16,438 bases of DNA from CAZDHT01 sp964505325. GTDB taxonomy: Bacteria; Planctomycetota; PUPC01. The notes beneath the pieces are model-generated. The model was not told the DNA's origin. It did not search any database and was given only the letters and a program-made list of their open reading frames with translations. The stretch covers positions 1 to 16,438 of the forward strand of contig CAZDHT010000094.1 in assembly GCA_964505325.1 (NCBI GenBank). Reading direction: 5' to 3'. Of this stretch, positions 14,136-16,438 are shown piece after piece. Each line of letters opens with the position of its first letter. Positions within the stretch are counted from its first letter, which is position 1. Both the position numbers and the translations under genes were made by a program.

Positions 14136-16238
14136 CTAACGCAGCGACTCCGGCAGCTTGGGGAGCTTGGTCCACTTGTTGAAGTCAAACCCGTAGTCGC
14201 CCGACTTGGCCTGCTTGATCTTCTCGTAGCCGATGACTTCTCCCGCCTTGTTCCGCCGGACGACAACGATCCGCTTGTTCAGCAGGGCCGTCCACTTGCC
14301 CACGTAGAGGAACGTGTACGGCTGCTCGTCGGCGATGATCCGATGCAGCCGGTGGCACAGCTTGACCTGCTCGGCGCGGTCGTACTCGCCCCGGATGCGG
14401 AGGATCAGATCGTCCGCCTTCGCGTTCTTGAACCCCACGAAGTTCAGTCCGAACTGCCCCGTCTGGCTGGAGTGCCAGATCTGATAGAGATCCGGGTCGA
14501 TGCCCATACTCCAGCCGAGGACGCAGGCGTCGAAATCGCCCTGGTCGATGTACTTGCCAATGAAGACCGACCACTCGAGCATGTCGGTCTTGACGTCCAC
14601 GCCGATCTTTCTCCACGATTCCTTCGCCAGTTCGCTGATCCTTTTTCGTACGTTGTTGCCCGTGTTCGTTATCAGCGTAAACTCGAGCTTCTTGCCGTCC
14701 TTTTCCAGCCACCCGTTTCGGTTGCGCTTCCATCCCCCCGCCGCCAGGAGCGCCAGCGCTCCCTTGGGATCGTAGGGCAGGGGCTTTATGCTCTGGTCGT
14801 AGAAGTCGGTTTGAATGATGAACGGGCCCGTGATCCGCTGGCCCTGGCCCTGCACGGCTTGCTTGATGACGGCCTCCACGTCGATGGCCATGCCGAGGGC
14901 GCGGCGGACACGCCGGTCCTTGAACGGCTCGCGCCGCAGGTTGTAGCCGATGTACGTGTAGCCGTAGGACAGGCCGGAGAACCTCTGGAACCGGTCGCCC
15001 TTGTTCAATTCCGCGACCTCGTCCGGCCGGCAGGCATAGCTGTCGAGCGCTCCGGCGAGGAACTCCTCTTTCTGTTTGCGGCCGTCCGGGATACAGCACA
15101 GGACGCGCCGTTTGAACTCCGGCGCGCCTTCCCAGTAGTCTTCAAACCGGTCCAGCCGGATGTGCCTGCCGCGTTTCCACTCGCCGAATCTGAACGGACC
15201 GCAGCCGATCGGCATCAGGTTGAAGTGGCTCCGGCGCATCGAGAAATCCTTGAACGGAATTCGCCTCAGCGCCGCCTCGAACCGGAGCGCGCGCTCATTC
15301 AGAAGATGCTCCGGCAGGATCCCCATGCCCCACGTGCCGAACCCGGGCGAGAAAAGACGCTTGTAGACGACGCGTACCGTATGCTTGTCCGGCGCCTCGA
15401 CGGATTTCACGGGCTCGTAGTCGGGGACCCGCGGCGACCGGTTCTTGCGGTCAATGATCGTGTCATACGTGAACTTCACGTCGCCCGAGTCGAACTCGTG
15501 TCCGTCGTGGAACTTGACTCCCTTGCGGAGGTGGAACGTAATGACCGGGTTGTGCTCTGTCGCAGGCAGGAACTGCTTAGCGTACTTCGCCGCGTGCTTT
15601 GCGTGATCCTCGGGCGCGATCTCGACGTACGGGGCCGCGTCGAAGGCCGAGAAATACGTCTTCCCCACCACCTCGCCGAGCGACGTGAACACGTCCTGGT
15701 CGATCTGTCGAAGCGTCACCTCGATGCGCGGCGGGCGGTGCACCGTGACAGTCACCGTCACTTGGCGTTGCGCCCCCAACTCGTCGGGGACCTTTTCCGT
15801 CACCCGGTGGGTGAGGGTCTGTGCCTGCTCGATCCTCACTGCCTGGATGTTCCGCAGGCAGCGGCCGAGCGGCGTGTCGTCGTCCTTGCGCTTCGCAATC
15901 TCGGCGCGGATCAGGCGCGCGAGCTGTCCCGGCGTGCGCTTGGCCCGGGGGTCGACCACGAAGTACGCCTTCTCGTTGATCTTCCAGTGTGTGGCGAGGC
16001 GGCCGCGCCAATTGAGATCCTTGTCGCGGTCGATCAGCCCCTCGAAGAGCTTGTCGCAGATGCTGCTGCTGGCGCTGTCGGCGTTGAGGATGGGATTGAG
16101 GATTTGTGCCTCGCCGATCGATGCCGTGACAAACTCCTCCAGCCGCGCGGGCGTCGCCCGCGAGGTGGCCCCCTGAACGGGCACGAGTGACAGGAAGGTG
16201 CACGCGGCCATCGACAGCAGCACTGCTTTGATTTGCAT
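14136..16238 (-). CDS. Family-5 peptide-binding protein with large internal insertion (copy 2, orphan)
   Basis: A second SBP_bac_5 protein of 700 residues, closely similar to the one at 11884-14034 along its whole length and sharing the insertion (about residues 93-232). It starts with a usual cleavable signal peptide (MQIKAVLLSMAACTFLSLVP then VQGA, cut near residue 24), unlike its paralogue. Motifs: LNPIL near 48, FHLRKGVKFHDGHEFDSGDV (235-254), GCGPFRF, RVRRALGMAID, DMLEWSVFIGKYIDQ and DPDLYQIWHSSQ. The lysine/glutamate run of copy 1 is absent. No permease follows it directly, so it probably feeds the same DppBCDF importer with another peptide range. The start at 16238 has GGGGG about six bases ahead; an ATG two codons earlier (16244) is an equal alternative. 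A longer open frame to 16364 would cross the promoter. Confidence 0.9.
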   Translation of the reverse strand: MQIKAVLLSMAACTFLSLVPVQGATSRATPARLEEFVTASIGEAQILNPILNADSASSSICDKLFEGLIDRDKDLNWRGRLATHWKINEKAYFVVDPRAKRTPGQLARLIRAEIAKRKDDDTPLGRCLRNIQAVRIEQAQTLTHRVTEKVPDELGAQRQVTVTVTVHRPPRIEVTLRQIDQDVFTSLGEVVGKTYFSAFDAAPYVEIAPEDHAKHAAKYAKQFLPATEHNPVITFHLRKGVKFHDGHEFDSGDVKFTYDTIIDRKNRSPRVPDYEPVKSVEAPDKHTVRVVYKRLFSPGFGTWGMGILPEHLLNERALRFEAALRRIPFKDFSMRRSHFNLMPIGCGPFRFGEWKRGRHIRLDRFEDYWEGAPEFKRRVLCCIPDGRKQKEEFLAGALDSYACRPDEVAELNKGDRFQRFSGLSYGYTYIGYNLRREPFKDRRVRRALGMAIDVEAVIKQAVQGQGQRITGPFIIQTDFYDQSIKPLPYDPKGALALLAAGGWKRNRNGWLEKDGKKLEFTLITNTGNNVRKRISELAKESWRKIGVDVKTDMLEWSVFIGKYIDQGDFDACVLGWSMGIDPDLYQIWHSSQTGQFGLNFVGFKNAKADDLILRIRGEYDRAEQVKLCHRLHRIIADEQPYTFLYVGKWTALLNKRIVVVRRNKAGEVIGYEKIKQAKSGDYGFDFNKWTKLPKLPESLR

Positions 16239-16266
16239 GAGCATCCCCCGGATTCGATGACACGGC

Positions 16267-16296
16267 ATTATAGTGGCCGGTGGCCCTCTGTGCCAG
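16267..16296 (-). promoter_or_regulatory. Promoter of the orphan binding-protein gene
   Basis: A perfect TATAAT lies at 16267-16272 on the minus strand. The best -35 is CTGGCA (16291-16296, 4 of 6) with an 18-base spacer. Transcription should start near 16260, leaving a very short leader of about 20 nt before the ATG. Confidence 0.6.
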
Positions 16297-16342
16297 AACG
16301 TGTCAGGACCACTTTTTCCGAACACACCTCTCGGACGGGGCG

Positions 16343-16371
16343 TTGCGTCACGGCGCCGGAACATTTACAAT
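16343..16371 (+). promoter_or_regulatory. Possible promoter of the divergent plus-strand gene
   Basis: TTGCGT (16343-16348, only the TTG matching) and TACAAT (16366-16371, 5 of 6) are 17 bases apart on the plus strand, with a predicted start near 16378. This is back to back with the minus-strand promoter; the two predicted start sites are about 118 bp apart. Confidence 0.45.
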
Positions 16372-16396
16372 GCTACGAACATATGGGAGGTCGATG

Positions 16397-16438
16397 ATGA
16401 CGCAGCCACTCAACATCAGCGGGATTCTTCCCGGCCTG
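16397..16438 (+). CDS. Start of an unidentified gene (cut by window edge)
   Basis: An open frame beginning MTQPLNISGILPGL runs off the right edge after 14 codons. Support is a strong GGGAGG (16385-16390), six bases ahead of the ATG at 16397, and a possible promoter further up. An adjacent ATG at 16394 is in frame but only three bases from the ribosome binding site. Too little is visible to name a family, and no signal peptide is evident so far. It is the only plus-strand gene seen in the window and is divergent from the orphan binding-protein gene, so the two could share regulation. Confidence 0.6.
   Translation, partial: MTQPLNISGILPGL

Noticed and set aside
14067..16190. Plus-strand open frame of 707 codons
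   Set aside because: It mirrors the orphan binding-protein gene and resembles the antisense product of its paralogue, which is explained by the duplication of the sense genes.
16351..16358. CGGCGCCG palindrome in the divergent intergenic region
   Set aside because: A single 8-bp GC palindrome with no second copy nearby is not enough to call an operator.
1..16438. Defence system, CRISPR array, mobile element or phage module
   Set aside because: No repeat-spacer pattern, transposase, integrase, nuclease or toxin-antitoxin pair is seen. The CPBP gene belongs to a family sometimes called Abi, but here it sits within a transporter operon and gives no sign of a defence role.

Overview
The window looks like chromosomal DNA from a GC-rich, Gram-negative (diderm) bacterium. 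The best guess is a member of the Planctomycetes/PVC group. That guess rests on the style of the CdsA C-terminal motif (FGG and DLID in place of HGG and DRxD), the large soluble TPR protein, the pseudopilin-like lipoprotein and the unusual family-5 peptide-binding proteins; no rRNA or other taxonomic marker is present. Fourteen of the fifteen genes seen lie on the minus strand, so they are described here from right to left, in the direction of transcription. Coding density is high, and no stretch over 300 bases lacks a gene. No tRNA, rRNA, CRISPR array, insertion sequence or phage gene was seen, and no convincing rho-independent terminator was found.

Region 1 (about 16438-5970) is a peptide-uptake locus. 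A plus-strand gene of unknown function begins at 16397 and runs off the right edge. Divergent from it is a large family-5 solute-binding protein (14136-16238). A second, closely related paralogue follows at 11884-14034. It is preceded by its own promoter (TTGCCC, 17 bp, TATAAT), and a 15-bp direct repeat begins at the predicted start of transcription. The second binding protein leads into a tightly packed eight-gene run: binding protein, DppB- and DppC-type permeases, DppD- and DppF-type ATPases, a CPBP-family membrane protease, a small lipoprotein with a pseudopilin-like C-terminal end, and a membrane-anchored PGRP/amidase_2 zinc amidase. Most junctions are stop/start overlaps or gaps of 3-13 nt. 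The simplest reading is one operon that imports peptides. The amidase at its end suggests, but does not prove, that the substrate is peptidoglycan stem peptide.

Region 2 (3377-5824) is a single exported protein of 815 residues made almost wholly of TPR-like helical repeats. It lies 145 nt downstream of the amidase.

Region 3 (3265-1) is a housekeeping operon: purA (adenylosuccinate synthetase), uppS (undecaprenyl diphosphate synthase), cdsA (CDP-diglyceride synthase) and the start of a phoH-like gene cut by the left edge. It is driven by a near-consensus promoter (TTGACT, 17 bp, TATACT). An 11-bp tandem repeat lies upstream of that promoter, and a palindrome overlaps its -35 box. It joins AMP synthesis with cell-wall lipid carrier and phospholipid precursor synthesis through coupled translation.

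Nothing here is a clearly new defence or mobile system. The most interesting points are the amidase-peptide transporter operon, the roughly 140-residue insertion shared by both binding proteins, the mosaic identity between these paralogues, and the repeat at the start site of the transporter promoter.
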